A DNA stretch of 44,413 nucleotides from CAZQLW01 sp964639875 (GTDB lineage Archaea; Nanobdellota; Nanobdellia; Woesearchaeales; GW2011-AR9). Shown here piece after piece: positions 1 to 8,859 of this stretch. How positions within the stretch are numbered: the first letter of the stretch is position 1; each line of letters begins with the position of its first letter. Both the position numbers and the translations under genes were made by a program. Under the pieces are notes generated by a model that saw only the letters and a program-made list of their open reading frames with translations, did no database searches and had not been told where the DNA came from. The stretch lies in the NCBI GenBank assembly GCA_964639875.1, contig CAZXEM010000003.1, forward strand, positions 1 through 44,413, given 5' to 3'.

Positions 1-51
1 TTGCTTTATACTTCTTTATCAAAAACCATAAAAGAGATTGGCGAAAAATAT

Positions 52-756
52 TTAAGATATTATCTTCCCATCATTAAGGTATAAATGTGCACTACTAAAT
101 CTATTAAGTCTCCCGGAATAAGTAACCATTTGTCCTTTGTTTAACTTCAACAGATTATTTTTTTGGCTATCGTCCATGTATACAGTAACATCTTCATCTA
201 TAAAGCTAAACTGCTTCTCTTTTTGTTTAACAGCAAGAGTCAAAGCCCAAAACGTGGTGTCTATTTCAACAACTTCCCCTTTCCATTTAACATATTGACC
301 CTTGTAATCTTTGTCAAACAAACTTTCTTTTTGAAGATCTGTATATTTAGAGCCAGAACCAAAAATCAATTCCAAATCATCATAACTTTTTGATAAGTAA
401 GTAATTTGTTTTGCAGTTTCTGGTACCATCTCGCCATCGGGAGTAGCGGTCTCAGAACTAGCACCATTAGCTAGACTATCATTATCGACACTAGCTCCAA
501 TGAAAAAAACAATAAGAATAACTATTACAATAAGCCATCTTACGCCGGTTGAAAATTCAAAGTTGAGTTTGTCTGAGATTAACTTTTCAAAATAAGGTAT
601 TAACAACAGAGAACCAATTATAACAATAATTCCAGAAAAATATGCACTTTGAACTAAAAGCCCTAAACCTATTAAAAAAAACAATATTCCAAAAATCCAA
701 CAAAAAATTAGCCCAACTGTTATTTTTCTTTTCTCTTTTAAATGTCCTTTTTTCAT
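52..756 (-). CDS. Membrane protein with C-terminal OB-fold-like domain
   Basis: Predicted 234-residue protein. The N-terminal part has about three hydrophobic segments (roughly residues 12-35, 37-54 and 72-89). After an acidic Ser/Thr-rich linker comes a soluble domain (about 125-234) with the pattern GQYVKWKGEVVEID followed by VTVYMDD and GQMVTYSGRL. This beta-rich pattern resembles OB-fold domains of the tRNA_anti-like type, often found behind transmembrane segments in prokaryotes. Ligand and role cannot be deduced. An AT-rich TATA-like stretch about 24 nt upstream of the ATG suggests a leaderless transcript. It is divergent from the next gene, with no operon partner visible. Confidence 0.7.
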   Translation of the reverse strand: MKKGHLKEKRKITVGLIFCWIFGILFFLIGLGLLVQSAYFSGIIVIIGSLLLIPYFEKLISDKLNFEFSTGVRWLIVIVILIVFFIGASVDNDSLANGASSETATPDGEMVPETAKQITYLSKSYDDLELIFGSGSKYTDLQKESLFDKDYKGQYVKWKGEVVEIDTTFWALTLAVKQKEKQFSFIDEDVTVYMDDSQKNNLLKLNKGQMVTYSGRLNRFSSAHLYLNDGKIIS

Positions 757-1015
757 AGTTATTAACCCAAATTAAATATATACTAAAAGTAGTACTTAAA
801 CATTAATAAAGCTTTTGTTTAATTTTCTTCGTTATTTTTAGATTAAATAATATGTTAACAGACATTATTGATTATTTGGCATTTGCAATTCGAACAAGAA
901 TAGGATTAGAGAATAATAAAAGGTAAACTGATATTTTGAAATTAAAAAATAAAAATAACAACATTTTTATAATCAATTATTATGTTACAGATAAAGTAAT
1001 TGGAGGCAATTCAAA

Positions 1016-1363
1016 ATGGGTAAACATACTGGCGAGTTAGTATTAGGAATTATAGGAGGAGTTCTCGGTTTAATTATGGGGACAATCGCATTATTTGTAG
1101 GAGGTATTAATAGTGCTTTTGGTGGAGGAGAAACAGTTGTAGGCTTAGGATTTGCAGCATTGTTGTTATCTGTATTGGGCATTGTGGGAGCAGCTTTTGT
1201 AAATAGTAAAACAAAAATGGCAGGTTGGTTTATGCTAATTGCAGGAATTGGTGGATTTATTAGTATCAGTCTTTTCTATTTAGTTCCAGGAATAATGTTT
1301 ATAATTGGTGGATTAATGGCTTTGTTAAGGAAAGATAAAAAGAAAGATAAAAAGAAAAAATAA
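1016..1363 (+). CDS. Small four-helix membrane protein, DUF4064-like
   Basis: Predicted 115-residue integral membrane protein. Glycine-rich hydrophobic segments lie at roughly residues 9-32, 42-63, 68-88 and 90-108, followed by a highly basic Lys/Asp tail. The spacing of helices and the phrase KMAGWFMLIAGIGGF resemble small DUF4064-type proteins, whose function is unknown. A good ribosome binding site, GGAGG at 1002-1006, lies 9 nt before the ATG, so the start is secure. It stands alone between a divergent gene and another membrane protein on the same strand. Confidence 0.7.
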   Translation: MGKHTGELVLGIIGGVLGLIMGTIALFVGGINSAFGGGETVVGLGFAALLLSVLGIVGAAFVNSKTKMAGWFMLIAGIGGFISISLFYLVPGIMFIIGGLMALLRKDKKKDKKKK

Positions 1364-1541
1364 TTGCCAAGAAAATTAATATTTAAATTTTATTTTTTTT
1401 ATCTTTCTTAGAGTATATGTCCTATTTACTTCTTATTTGGTACAACAATTAGTGAAAAAATATTAGATTTGATAAATAAACATTAGCTAAATTATCGAAA
1501 CATTTATAGATAATTATATCTTTAATTCTTAAATATCTAAA

Positions 1542-2537
1542 ATGAATGAAAAATTAAAACGCTATTGGCTTAATGGACTTAAAATCAATATTATATCTAT
1601 ACTTCTTTTAATAGTCTCAGTTCCTTTCATTTATTTATTTGTTTCTTTAAGTGCTCTTATAGAATTAATTCCAGGTTTATCTTTTATCATACTGGTAGTA
1701 GGAATTATTACTTTGTTTATATTATCTTTCCCAATAACCGCATTTTTATTTAATAAATGGACATTAATTAATCAAAAAATGAATACTTTCTCTGAACATT
1801 GGCGGTTTGGTTGGGAATGTAATTTTGTTCTTAATATAATGGGATTATTTGCATTTCCAATAATAGCATTTAGTGGTTTAATATATTTTTATGTTAGTTT
1901 TTTGTTTCCAGAGGTTATATCTTTACTTATTTTTCTCATATCCTTGTTAATATTAATCCCCTTAATTCAAGGATACTACTTTAACAAATGGATGATTATC
2001 GAGAAAATGCATCAAGGAAGTACTAAAAACCGAGGATTTTTTGAAACTTACGGAAAAGCAATGTTATTATTTGTGGGTGTTTACTTCTTTTTATCAATTT
2101 ATGAAATAACTAAAGAACAAACAAAAATAAGCACTCCTTATTTTTTAGGAATACTTTTAGGTTTATTTATTCTTTCTTTAATGGGTTTTTTCATCTACGA
2201 TTTAATTGAAAAAAGAATCAATAAACAAAGAAAGATTTATTCTAAAAATAAAAACTCAAAAAACTCTGGGATTAAAATAAAGATTGCCATTGTGATGATA
2301 TTAATCACTTTGGCCATACTACTTTTTAGTATTTTAATTTCTTCTTCAGAAGAGTTAAAAGATATTCCAAAAGAAATGGAATCAAAATGTATGAACGAAT
2401 GTGATAAAGTTGATGGAGCAACAGAATATCTTATCGAACCCGAATCTTCCGATGAGGAATTATATAATTGTTTTTGTCTGGATGGGGAATCAAATACACT
2501 TTTAGAAAAAAAATATCGCGTTTATACTAAAGAGTAA
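1542..2537 (+). CDS. Polytopic membrane protein of unknown function
   Basis: Predicted 331 residues with about six to seven hydrophobic segments. The first pair spans roughly residues 14-76, another pair about 95-143, then about 170-190 and 200-222, and a final segment about 247-266. A C-terminal extracytoplasmic-looking tail carries four cysteines (motif CMNECDK, later NCFCLDG), which could form disulfides or bind metal. I do not recognise the family. The ATG follows a very AT-rich stretch without an obvious ribosome binding site, so the transcript may be leaderless. Confidence 0.65.
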   Translation: MNEKLKRYWLNGLKINIISILLLIVSVPFIYLFVSLSALIELIPGLSFIILVVGIITLFILSFPITAFLFNKWTLINQKMNTFSEHWRFGWECNFVLNIMGLFAFPIIAFSGLIYFYVSFLFPEVISLLIFLISLLILIPLIQGYYFNKWMIIEKMHQGSTKNRGFFETYGKAMLLFVGVYFFLSIYEITKEQTKISTPYFLGILLGLFILSLMGFFIYDLIEKRINKQRKIYSKNKNSKNSGIKIKIAIVMILITLAILLFSILISSSEELKDIPKEMESKCMNECDKVDGATEYLIEPESSDEELYNCFCLDGESNTLLEKKYRVYTKE

Positions 2538-2664
2538 AAGAGGAAATAAGGATGAAATAACATATTATTTAAAACTAATAATTTAATTTTTTTTTATTTT
2601 TTCTTTACATTAAGAGAAAGTTTTAAATAATTAGAGTACCAATAACTTCCAGGGGGTAATAAAC

Positions 2665-3051
2665 ATGAAAAAAGTTTTAATGTTAATAATTTTATTGATT
2701 ACAGTTTTATTAGTATTTTCTTGTACTAACAAAGTTCAAGAAGTAACAGATTCAACAGTTACAGAAGAAGTTGAAAATTCTGAAACAATAACAACAACCG
2801 GAGTTACTGGTGACAAAGTTGTTATTGAAAATGATAAGTTCATGCCTACAGATTTATTAGTAGAATCTGGAACAACCGTTGAATGGGTAAACAAGGATTC
2901 TGTTGACCATACCGTAACTTTTGAAAATGGCGACTTGGATGAAAAAATGGTCGTGGGCGCAACTACAACTTATACATTTACAGAAGCGGGGACGTTTGGA
3001 TATTTCTGTCAACTTCATCCCGGAATGCAGGGTAGTGTAATTGTTAGTTAA
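2665..3051 (+). CDS. Blue-copper (cupredoxin) lipoprotein
   Basis: A 128-residue secreted lipoprotein. The N-terminus is a hydrophobic signal ending in the lipobox LVFSC with Cys20. A Thr/Glu-rich linker leads to a plastocyanin-like domain (about residues 50-128). All four type-1 copper ligands are visible: His82 (VDHTVTF), Cys115, His118 and Met121 (YFCQLHPGMQG). The protein should therefore bind copper and carry electrons at the outer face of the membrane, as in halocyanin and amicyanin relatives; the redox partner is not in this window. The start is supported by the purine-rich site AGGGGGT at 2651-2657 and a TATA-like TTTTAAATAA about 40 nt upstream. Confidence 0.9.
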   Translation: MKKVLMLIILLITVLLVFSCTNKVQEVTDSTVTEEVENSETITTTGVTGDKVVIENDKFMPTDLLVESGTTVEWVNKDSVDHTVTFENGDLDEKMVVGATTTYTFTEAGTFGYFCQLHPGMQGSVIVS

Positions 3052-3207
3052 AAATCGTTTATTTTTTATTTATTGTTTTATTTCATTTTCTTTCATTTTG
3101 TGTCAAAACTAAAGATAAATCAGGATTTTGGTCATAAAGTTTTAATAGAAGATAATTAATCATTAATAATAGAAGTAACGGGGTTCTAATAGTTTGAGTA
3201 GTTGAAA

Positions 3208-4050
3208 ATGAAAAAGAAAGATGACCAACATAAATTAGAATGGTTAGTTGTTGAAAATAGAGGTAACGCTCAAGAACATAGTAAAGTTGCTCCTGTTACC
3301 AGTATTACTGGTAAAAAAGTTACTGAAGATGAACAGCAAAACATTCTCTTTAAAGAAGGTTATAATGCTATAATTGACCGCCACCAAAACAGTCAACAAG
3401 CACCTCGACCAATGACAATTAATGATTTATGGGATCCACCAGAAGCTTCTGACACTCGTTATTTAGCAAATTTAGAGTATATTATTCTTCGAAAAAGATT
3501 TATTTTACCTGACAAAAAGGAAAAAGGAACTACAGTTATCAGTGCTTCAAGCATAAAAGAAATTGCTAAATTCAGAAAAGATAATCGCTTATTAGATTTT
3601 AACATATTTAACCATAAAAATTATGGGATGTTATGTGCAATGATTAAGTTAAGTTATGACCATTTGGATGAAAATTATAATAATGTTGAGGAAGGAACAC
3701 AATTACTAAAAAACATTTATTTTTCATTATACGCAATAAAAGAAGCAGTACCACAATTACAAAAAGGTATTGGGGTTAATTATTTCTGTAAATTTTTAGG
3801 TATTGTTAACAGTAAATTTCGTGACCCTAATAGAAATGCCACTTTTGAAGATAATAACGCTTACAAAATTTTAGCGAACCATTTACGTAAAGAATACAAG
3901 ATGGGTGATGAAATGATTAGTAAAGCTAGTAGGTTAGCACGGCAAAGAAGATTAAAACAAGAAAAAAGTGTTGAGCAAAGATTAGAAGAAATGCAAAAAA
4001 AAGTAAAACCTGAAGATACTAGCAAAAAAGTTAAATATCCAGAAGTGTGA
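3208..4050 (+). CDS. Hypothetical soluble protein
   Basis: About 280 residues, hydrophilic and without signal or membrane segment. The middle part (about residues 85-215) looks like a compact helical domain; the C-terminus (about 225-280) is rich in Lys, Arg, Glu and Gln and probably forms a charged helix. I do not recognise a family. The reading frame can be extended two codons to a TTG at 3202, but the ATG at 3208 is the simpler start. It runs convergently into the ABCE1 gene, with one base between the two stop codons. Confidence 0.6.
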   Translation: MKKKDDQHKLEWLVVENRGNAQEHSKVAPVTSITGKKVTEDEQQNILFKEGYNAIIDRHQNSQQAPRPMTINDLWDPPEASDTRYLANLEYIILRKRFILPDKKEKGTTVISASSIKEIAKFRKDNRLLDFNIFNHKNYGMLCAMIKLSYDHLDENYNNVEEGTQLLKNIYFSLYAIKEAVPQLQKGIGVNYFCKFLGIVNSKFRDPNRNATFEDNNAYKILANHLRKEYKMGDEMISKASRLARQRRLKQEKSVEQRLEEMQKKVKPEDTSKKVKYPEV

Positions 4051-4051
4051 T

Positions 4052-5815
4052 TTAATTATAATACAACTTGCCTTCTGCTCTTTGTTCACGATCTTTCACC
4101 GAACCAACTTTATTGATCCGAGGCCGATGACTACTAGGATCTCTTCTTAAAGAAATGCCTAACTCTTCCAAAAATAAGTTCATTCCTTCAACCATATCAA
4201 AAGGTCCTTGCAACAAACCGTTCTTTGCAGGCTCACCAGTAAAAACAATTAACCTATCAGAAAGGTAATCCAAAAACATTAAATCATGATCAACAACAAG
4301 AACTGCAACTTCTCTCTCTGCAGTTAAGTTCTTAATAACTTTAGAAATTAATAACCTTTGTTCAACATCAAGATAAGCAGAAGGTTCATCTAAAAGGAAC
4401 AATTCGGCTTCTTGACTTAAACAATGAACAATAGAAACTTTTTGCAATTCTCCACCAGACAATTCAGACATTTTCTTCATTAACAATTTATCAATTTCTA
4501 AAGGAACAATTAGTTGATTTTGATAATTTTTTATCGCTTCATCCAAGAATTCCATTACTAGTTGGTCAGATGCAGTTTCTAAGTACTGAGGCTTATAAGC
4601 AACTTTTACTTCTTCTTGAAGTGTTCCGGAATCAGGTTTGATTAATCCGGCCAACAGTTTAGTAAAAGAAGTTTTACCAATACCATTCTCACCAAGAACA
4701 CCAACAATTTCATTTTTATGCAAAACCCCTTCACCAGTTTCAAAATTAAATTTTCCTAACTTTTTCTTAAGATTCTTCCAAGAAATTAATTCTTCAGGTT
4801 TACCAACTTGTCTTTGTTGAACTTTTTCAAATTTAATAGGATGACTTCTGAACCGAACATTTTCTTCTTTCAAATACCCTTCTAAAAAAGAGTTTATTCC
4901 TTCCCGAGAACTTTTCAATCCGGAAACTATCCCGTAAGCCGCTTCCTGACCATACATTAAATTTAATAAATCAGTCATGTAATCCAAAATAATTAAATCG
5001 TGTTCAATTACTACTACTGCAGTTTCTTTATTTACTAAAGAACGAATAAATTTAGAAGCGTTAACTCTCTGTTTAATATCTAGATAAGAGCTAGGCTCAT
5101 CAAAGAGATAAATATTAGCTTTCTTTAAAACAGCAGCAGCAATTGCTACTCTTTGTAATTCACCACCAGAAATTTTACTAATTTCTGTATCTAAAAAATT
5201 TGTTAATTGTAAAGATTTAGCAACTTCGTCCAATTTACCCAGTTCATCAATTTTAGTTAACAACTTTTTTACTGTCCCTTTAAACTGTTTAGGGATCAAA
5301 TCTACCTGTTGTGGTTTGTAAGATAAAGTAATTTCTTTCTTTTCCAATTTTTCTAAGAAATTTTGCATCTCTGTGCCTTTAAAGTATTTGATAATCTCTT
5401 TAAATTCTGGCTTTTTATTCCACTCACCCAAATTTGGTTCAAGAATGCCAGCAATAATTTTCAAAGCAGTAGATTTACCAATTCCATTTTTTCCCAAAAT
5501 TCCTGTAACTTGATTAAATAATGGTGTTGGTAAAGAAAATAATTCAAAAGAATTTTCACCATAACGATGAACAGGGTCTTTGTTTAAAGCTTCAGGAAGA
5601 TTAATTATTTGAATAGCTTCAAACGGGCAACGATGAGAACAAATCCCACAACCGGTGCAAAGCAGTTCATCTATCTTAGCCTTTTTATGCACCTCGTGCG
5701 GTAAAATACAATCTTTCCCTGTCCGGTTAACTGGACACAGTTTTTGACATAAATATTCTCCACATTCTCGATGATGACATTTTTCCTTTTCAATGATAGC
5801 GATCCGTTTCTTCAT
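4052..5815 (-). CDS. ABCE1/Rli1 ribosome-recycling ATPase
   Basis: A 587-residue ABCE1 protein, the twin-ATPase that splits ribosomes into subunits after termination in archaea and eukaryotes. The N-terminus carries the two iron-sulfur clusters: Cys13, 18, 23 and 27, then the ferredoxin-like set Cys53, 56, 59 and 63 (CTGCGICSHRCP). The first nucleotide-binding domain has Walker A GKNGIGKST at 108-116, signature ISGGELQRVAIA and Walker B YLFDEPSSYLD. The second repeats these as GENGIGKTS, LSGGELQKVSI and FLLDEPSAYLD. All key residues are present and the length is normal. A TATA box (reverse of TTTTATA at 5838-5844) sits about 26 nt before the ATG, so the mRNA is probably leaderless. Divergent from TrpRS. 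Confidence 0.97.
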   Translation of the reverse strand: MKKRIAIIEKEKCHHRECGEYLCQKLCPVNRTGKDCILPHEVHKKAKIDELLCTGCGICSHRCPFEAIQIINLPEALNKDPVHRYGENSFELFSLPTPLFNQVTGILGKNGIGKSTALKIIAGILEPNLGEWNKKPEFKEIIKYFKGTEMQNFLEKLEKKEITLSYKPQQVDLIPKQFKGTVKKLLTKIDELGKLDEVAKSLQLTNFLDTEISKISGGELQRVAIAAAVLKKANIYLFDEPSSYLDIKQRVNASKFIRSLVNKETAVVVIEHDLIILDYMTDLLNLMYGQEAAYGIVSGLKSSREGINSFLEGYLKEENVRFRSHPIKFEKVQQRQVGKPEELISWKNLKKKLGKFNFETGEGVLHKNEIVGVLGENGIGKTSFTKLLAGLIKPDSGTLQEEVKVAYKPQYLETASDQLVMEFLDEAIKNYQNQLIVPLEIDKLLMKKMSELSGGELQKVSIVHCLSQEAELFLLDEPSAYLDVEQRLLISKVIKNLTAEREVAVLVVDHDLMFLDYLSDRLIVFTGEPAKNGLLQGPFDMVEGMNLFLEELGISLRRDPSSHRPRINKVGSVKDREQRAEGKLYYN

Positions 5816-5837
5816 AAATAGGTTAATTTCATAACTG

Positions 5838-5891
5838 TTTTATATTCTTTTTGGAAAAATTAAGCTAAGAAATTACTAAAAACTTATAAAA
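5838..5891. promoter_or_regulatory. Divergent TATA boxes for ABCE1 and TrpRS genes
   Basis: Two separate archaeal TATA-like boxes lie in this 98-bp divergent gap. TTTTATA at 5838-5844 faces the minus-strand ABCE1 gene (ATG at 5815) and TATAAAA at 5885-5891 faces TrpRS (ATG at 5914). Both are centred about 26 nt from their start codon, which places the transcription start on or next to the ATG. This is inferred from spacing only. Confidence 0.6.
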
Positions 5892-5913
5892 GCAAAAGTA
5901 TTCTGAACTAACT

Positions 5914-7026
5914 ATGACTACAAAAGTTAATCCCTACGAAGTTGAAGGTAAAATGAATTATGATAAACTTATTACAAAATTTGGAATAAAGAAATTAACC
6001 TCAACTGATTTGAAAAGGATTAAAAAAAATACGGGAGAAATTCACCCCTATCTAAAAAGAGAAATATTTTTTGCTAATCGGGATCTTAACTGGTGCTTAG
6101 ATGAATACGAGAAAGGTAACAAATTCTTCTTATATACTGGTTGTGGCCCTTCTGGACCATTACATTTAGGTCATTTAACAACCTGGATGTTTACTAAATG
6201 GTTACAAGAAAAATTTGATGTTGACTTATGGTTTCAATTTACTGATGATGAAAAATTCCTCTTTAAAAATAAATCCTACGAGGAAATTCAAGAATGGACT
6301 CATGACAATATGTTAGATGTTATTGCCTTAGGATTTGACCCTAAAAAAACGCATTTCCTGATTGACACTAAACATGCAGGGATTATGTATCCTGAAGCAA
6401 TTAAAGTTGCTAAGAAAATAACATTTTCAACCATTAAAGCAGCTTTTGGATTTAATGATTCTAATAATATTGGTAGTATTTTTTATACTTCAATGCAAAC
6501 AGTACCTGCATTTTTACCAAACGTTTTAAGAAATGAAAAACGACCTTGTTTAATTCCGTTAGGTATTGATCAAGATCCTCATTTCCGTGTTAGCAGAGAT
6601 GTAATTCAAAAATTAGGGCACCACAAGCCAGCAATATTGCATGCTAAATTTATGCCACCAATGACTGGTCCTGAAGGAAAAATGAGTAGTTCTAGTCCAG
6701 AAACAGCGATCTTAACTACAGATGGTCCAAAAATAGTTAAAAATAAAATTAATAAGCACGCATTTTCTGGTGGACAACCAACAATTGAAGAACATCGTAA
6801 AAAAGGTGGTAATCCGGACATTGATATATCTTTTCAATGGTTAAGATATTTTGAAGAAGATGATGATAAACTTGCACAAATTCATAAAGATTATAAATCA
6901 GGTGAATTATTATCTGGCGAGTTAAAAAAAATTTTAATCGATAAGGTTAATTCATTCTTATCAGAACATCAAGAACGTAGGAAAAATGCTCACAAATTAA
7001 TTGATAAGTATATTTACAAAATTTAA
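5914..7026 (+). CDS. trpS: Tryptophanyl-tRNA synthetase, archaeal/eukaryotic type
   Basis: A 370-residue class I aminoacyl-tRNA synthetase that charges tRNA-Trp. The HIGH-type motif GPLHLGHLT is at about residues 81-89 and the KMSKS-type loop appears as KMSSSSPETAI near residue 247. The phrases FTDDEKFLF and IPLGIDQDPHFRVSRD are typical of archaeal and eukaryotic TrpRS. Length fits the family. TATAAAA about 26 nt upstream suggests a leaderless mRNA. The glutaredoxin-like gene follows after 13 nt, probably in the same transcript. The cognate tRNA-Trp gene, with three introns, is also in this window, at 42528-42698. Confidence 0.95.
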   Translation: MTTKVNPYEVEGKMNYDKLITKFGIKKLTSTDLKRIKKNTGEIHPYLKREIFFANRDLNWCLDEYEKGNKFFLYTGCGPSGPLHLGHLTTWMFTKWLQEKFDVDLWFQFTDDEKFLFKNKSYEEIQEWTHDNMLDVIALGFDPKKTHFLIDTKHAGIMYPEAIKVAKKITFSTIKAAFGFNDSNNIGSIFYTSMQTVPAFLPNVLRNEKRPCLIPLGIDQDPHFRVSRDVIQKLGHHKPAILHAKFMPPMTGPEGKMSSSSPETAILTTDGPKIVKNKINKHAFSGGQPTIEEHRKKGGNPDIDISFQWLRYFEEDDDKLAQIHKDYKSGELLSGELKKILIDKVNSFLSEHQERRKNAHKLIDKYIYKI

Positions 7027-7039
7027 TGAGGTTATAATA

Positions 7040-7336
7040 ATGGAAATTAAAATTTATACAATCCCCACATGCCGATGGTGTGCAAAATTAAAAGAATGGC
7101 TGAAAAAAAATAAGTACAGTTATCAAGAGCATGATTTAACTGAAAGTAGTTCTGCTAGAGATGAAATAATTCAAAAATCTCACCAAATGGCTACCCCTGT
7201 AACAATCGTCAGTAGAGATAAAACAGAAGAAGAAATAGAAAAAATAAAGAATGAAGAAGAAGTAAATATTCCTGAAACTGTTGTTGTCGGCTTTGATGAA
7301 AAGAAGTTAAAAGAAGCTTTGAAAGAATATGAATAA
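7040..7336 (+). CDS. Glutaredoxin/thioredoxin-like protein
   Basis: A 98-residue protein with a thioredoxin fold. The redox motif CRWC is at residues 11-14 after the strand MEIKIYTIPT, and a cis-proline motif TPVTIV follows in the middle, as in glutaredoxin and NrdH-like proteins. It probably reduces disulfides in the cytoplasm. A longer frame starts at 7001 inside TrpRS, but the ATG at 7040 is preceded by the ribosome-binding sequence GAGGT (7028-7032) and begins exactly where the fold begins, so I use it. An insertion of charged residues (about 60-75, rich in Glu and Lys) before the last strand is slightly unusual. It converges on gpsA with no spacer. Confidence 0.85.
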   Translation: MEIKIYTIPTCRWCAKLKEWLKKNKYSYQEHDLTESSSARDEIIQKSHQMATPVTIVSRDKTEEEIEKIKNEEEVNIPETVVVGFDEKKLKEALKEYE

Positions 7337-8281
7337 CTAAATCCCTTTCAGCACTTCTTTCGGATCTTTTCCATCAAACAAGATTTCATGTAATCCGGTT
7401 ATCAAAGGCAGCTTTAATCCTGTTTTTTCTTTCAGACCCATCGCTTCTTTTAATGTTGTAACACCTTCAGCAACCATTGCCATTTCATCAATAACTTCTT
7501 TAAGTGGACGGCCTTTACCAACTTCTACACCAACAGAACGGTTTCTTGAATGAGGACTAGTAGAAGTTACAATCATATCACCAATTCCAGCTAAACCATA
7601 GAAAGTTTCTTCTTTTCCACCTAAAGCCACGCCAACATTTTTAATCTCTTCCAGACCACGCGTCATGATATAGGCTTTAGCGTTATCTCCTAAGCCCATC
7701 CCATCTAAGACACCAACAAACACAGCAAGAATATTTTTCAAAGCAGCAGCAACTTGCACGCCAATAAGGTCATCAGTTAAATCAATTTTAAGATTATCAG
7801 AAACAAACACTTTCTTAAGATCTTCTCTTCCTGTACCACCGGCAAGAACAATCCCTGAATACATTTCTTTACAAACTTCTTCTGCATGTGTTGGCCCATA
7901 TAAACAATAAACTTCTCCAGAAACTTTTTCTTTAACCAGATCTGTTAAAAACTTTAAATCTGGACCGAACCCTTTTGAACAAATTACAATTGCTTGATCC
8001 TCAACAAACTCCTTAGCTTGTCCAATAGTCTTCTCAACATGATTAGATGGAACCACTAACAAAACCAATTCAAAATCAACTAAAACATCTTCTATTTTAT
8101 GAGAAACAAAAATATTTTCTGGCAATTTTGCTTCAGGAAGTAATTTACAAATTCTTTGTTCCTGCATTTCTTTTGCTTGTTCTTCAAAGAATTCCCAAAC
8201 TTTTACAGAATGACCATTATTGTTTAAATGTACAGCTAACGCTGTACCCCAACTTCCTCCACCTAAAATTGCGATTTTCAT
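7337..8281 (-). CDS. gpsA: Glycerol-3-phosphate dehydrogenase, GpsA type
   Basis: A 314-residue NAD(P)-dependent enzyme that interconverts dihydroxyacetone phosphate and sn-glycerol-3-phosphate. The dinucleotide-binding motif GGGSWGTALA is at residues 7-16. The conserved substrate-site segments KNILAVFVGVLDGMGLG (with the catalytic Lys) and TSTSPHSRNRSVG are intact, and length is normal for GpsA. Archaeal membranes are built on the opposite isomer, glycerol-1-phosphate, so a complete bacterial-type GpsA is notable; it may feed catabolism, redox balance or imported lipid chemistry, and was probably acquired by transfer. It is convergent with the glutaredoxin gene and lies 33 nt downstream of the surface-protein cluster. 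Confidence 0.95.
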   Translation of the reverse strand: MKIAILGGGSWGTALAVHLNNNGHSVKVWEFFEEQAKEMQEQRICKLLPEAKLPENIFVSHKIEDVLVDFELVLLVVPSNHVEKTIGQAKEFVEDQAIVICSKGFGPDLKFLTDLVKEKVSGEVYCLYGPTHAEEVCKEMYSGIVLAGGTGREDLKKVFVSDNLKIDLTDDLIGVQVAAALKNILAVFVGVLDGMGLGDNAKAYIMTRGLEEIKNVGVALGGKEETFYGLAGIGDMIVTSTSPHSRNRSVGVEVGKGRPLKEVIDEMAMVAEGVTTLKEAMGLKEKTGLKLPLITGLHEILFDGKDPKEVLKGI

Positions 8282-8314
8282 AAATTAATAGAAATATCTA
8301 ATAGTTTAAAATAG

Positions 8315-8842
8315 TTATGGATTTACAACAATTTTTCCCACTCTACCAATAACCACTGAATCAACATAAGTGTATTCGCCAGCTTCAGTAAATTTCCAAG
8401 AAAAACTGTCTCCGAATTGAAGATGACCACTTTTCATTGCAGAAATTTCTCGCACTCCGTTAATTAATGCAGGTAATCGTTTTTGTCCATTCTTCCAAAT
8501 AACTTTTTGACCAACGTTTATGATAACAGTTTCAAATCTAAAAACATTTTCACTAATTATAATCTCTTTAACACTAAGTTCTATCAAATCAAGTTTAATT
8601 AAATCTGGTTTAATGGGTTTATCATCAACTTTTTCTAACTTTTCTTTAATCAAAACTAATTCTTTTACAACCACTGGTTGTTTTAATTCTAAAAAAGGAG
8701 AAGAAAAAAATAGTTTAGGTAAAGATAATTCTTGAAGAACAAATTTATCTTGGTAAACCATTTCTGGAGAAAAGAAAACATTATTAGCACTAACAAAACT
8801 AATACTAACTAAAAGTACTATAAATATCACCCCTATTTTCAT
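8315..8842 (-). CDS. Secreted cupredoxin-like protein without copper ligands
   Basis: About 175 residues. A signal peptide ends near VSFVSA, followed by a long Lys/Leu/Pro-rich spacer. The last 70 residues match the cupredoxin pattern: GQKVIWKNGQKRLPALINGV, then FGDSFSWKFTEAGEYTYVDSVVIGRVGKIVV. Compared with the true blue-copper protein at 2665, the His, Cys, His and Met ligands are all replaced (for example TYVDSV where a YFC motif would be). It is therefore probably a structural or ligand-binding relative rather than an electron carrier. Two adjacent ATGs exist; 8842 is better spaced from the GAGGGG site at 8848-8853. Last gene of a four-gene surface cluster. Confidence 0.75.
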   Translation of the reverse strand: MKIGVIFIVLLVSISFVSANNVFFSPEMVYQDKFVLQELSLPKLFFSSPFLELKQPVVVKELVLIKEKLEKVDDKPIKPDLIKLDLIELSVKEIIISENVFRFETVIINVGQKVIWKNGQKRLPALINGVREISAMKSGHLQFGDSFSWKFTEAGEYTYVDSVVIGRVGKIVVNP

Positions 8843-8859
8843 CATTTCCCCCTCAGGAA

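Noticed and set aside
852..926. 24-codon frame starting at an ATG before the DUF4064-like gene
   Set aside because: Too short, without a ribosome site or recognisable product.
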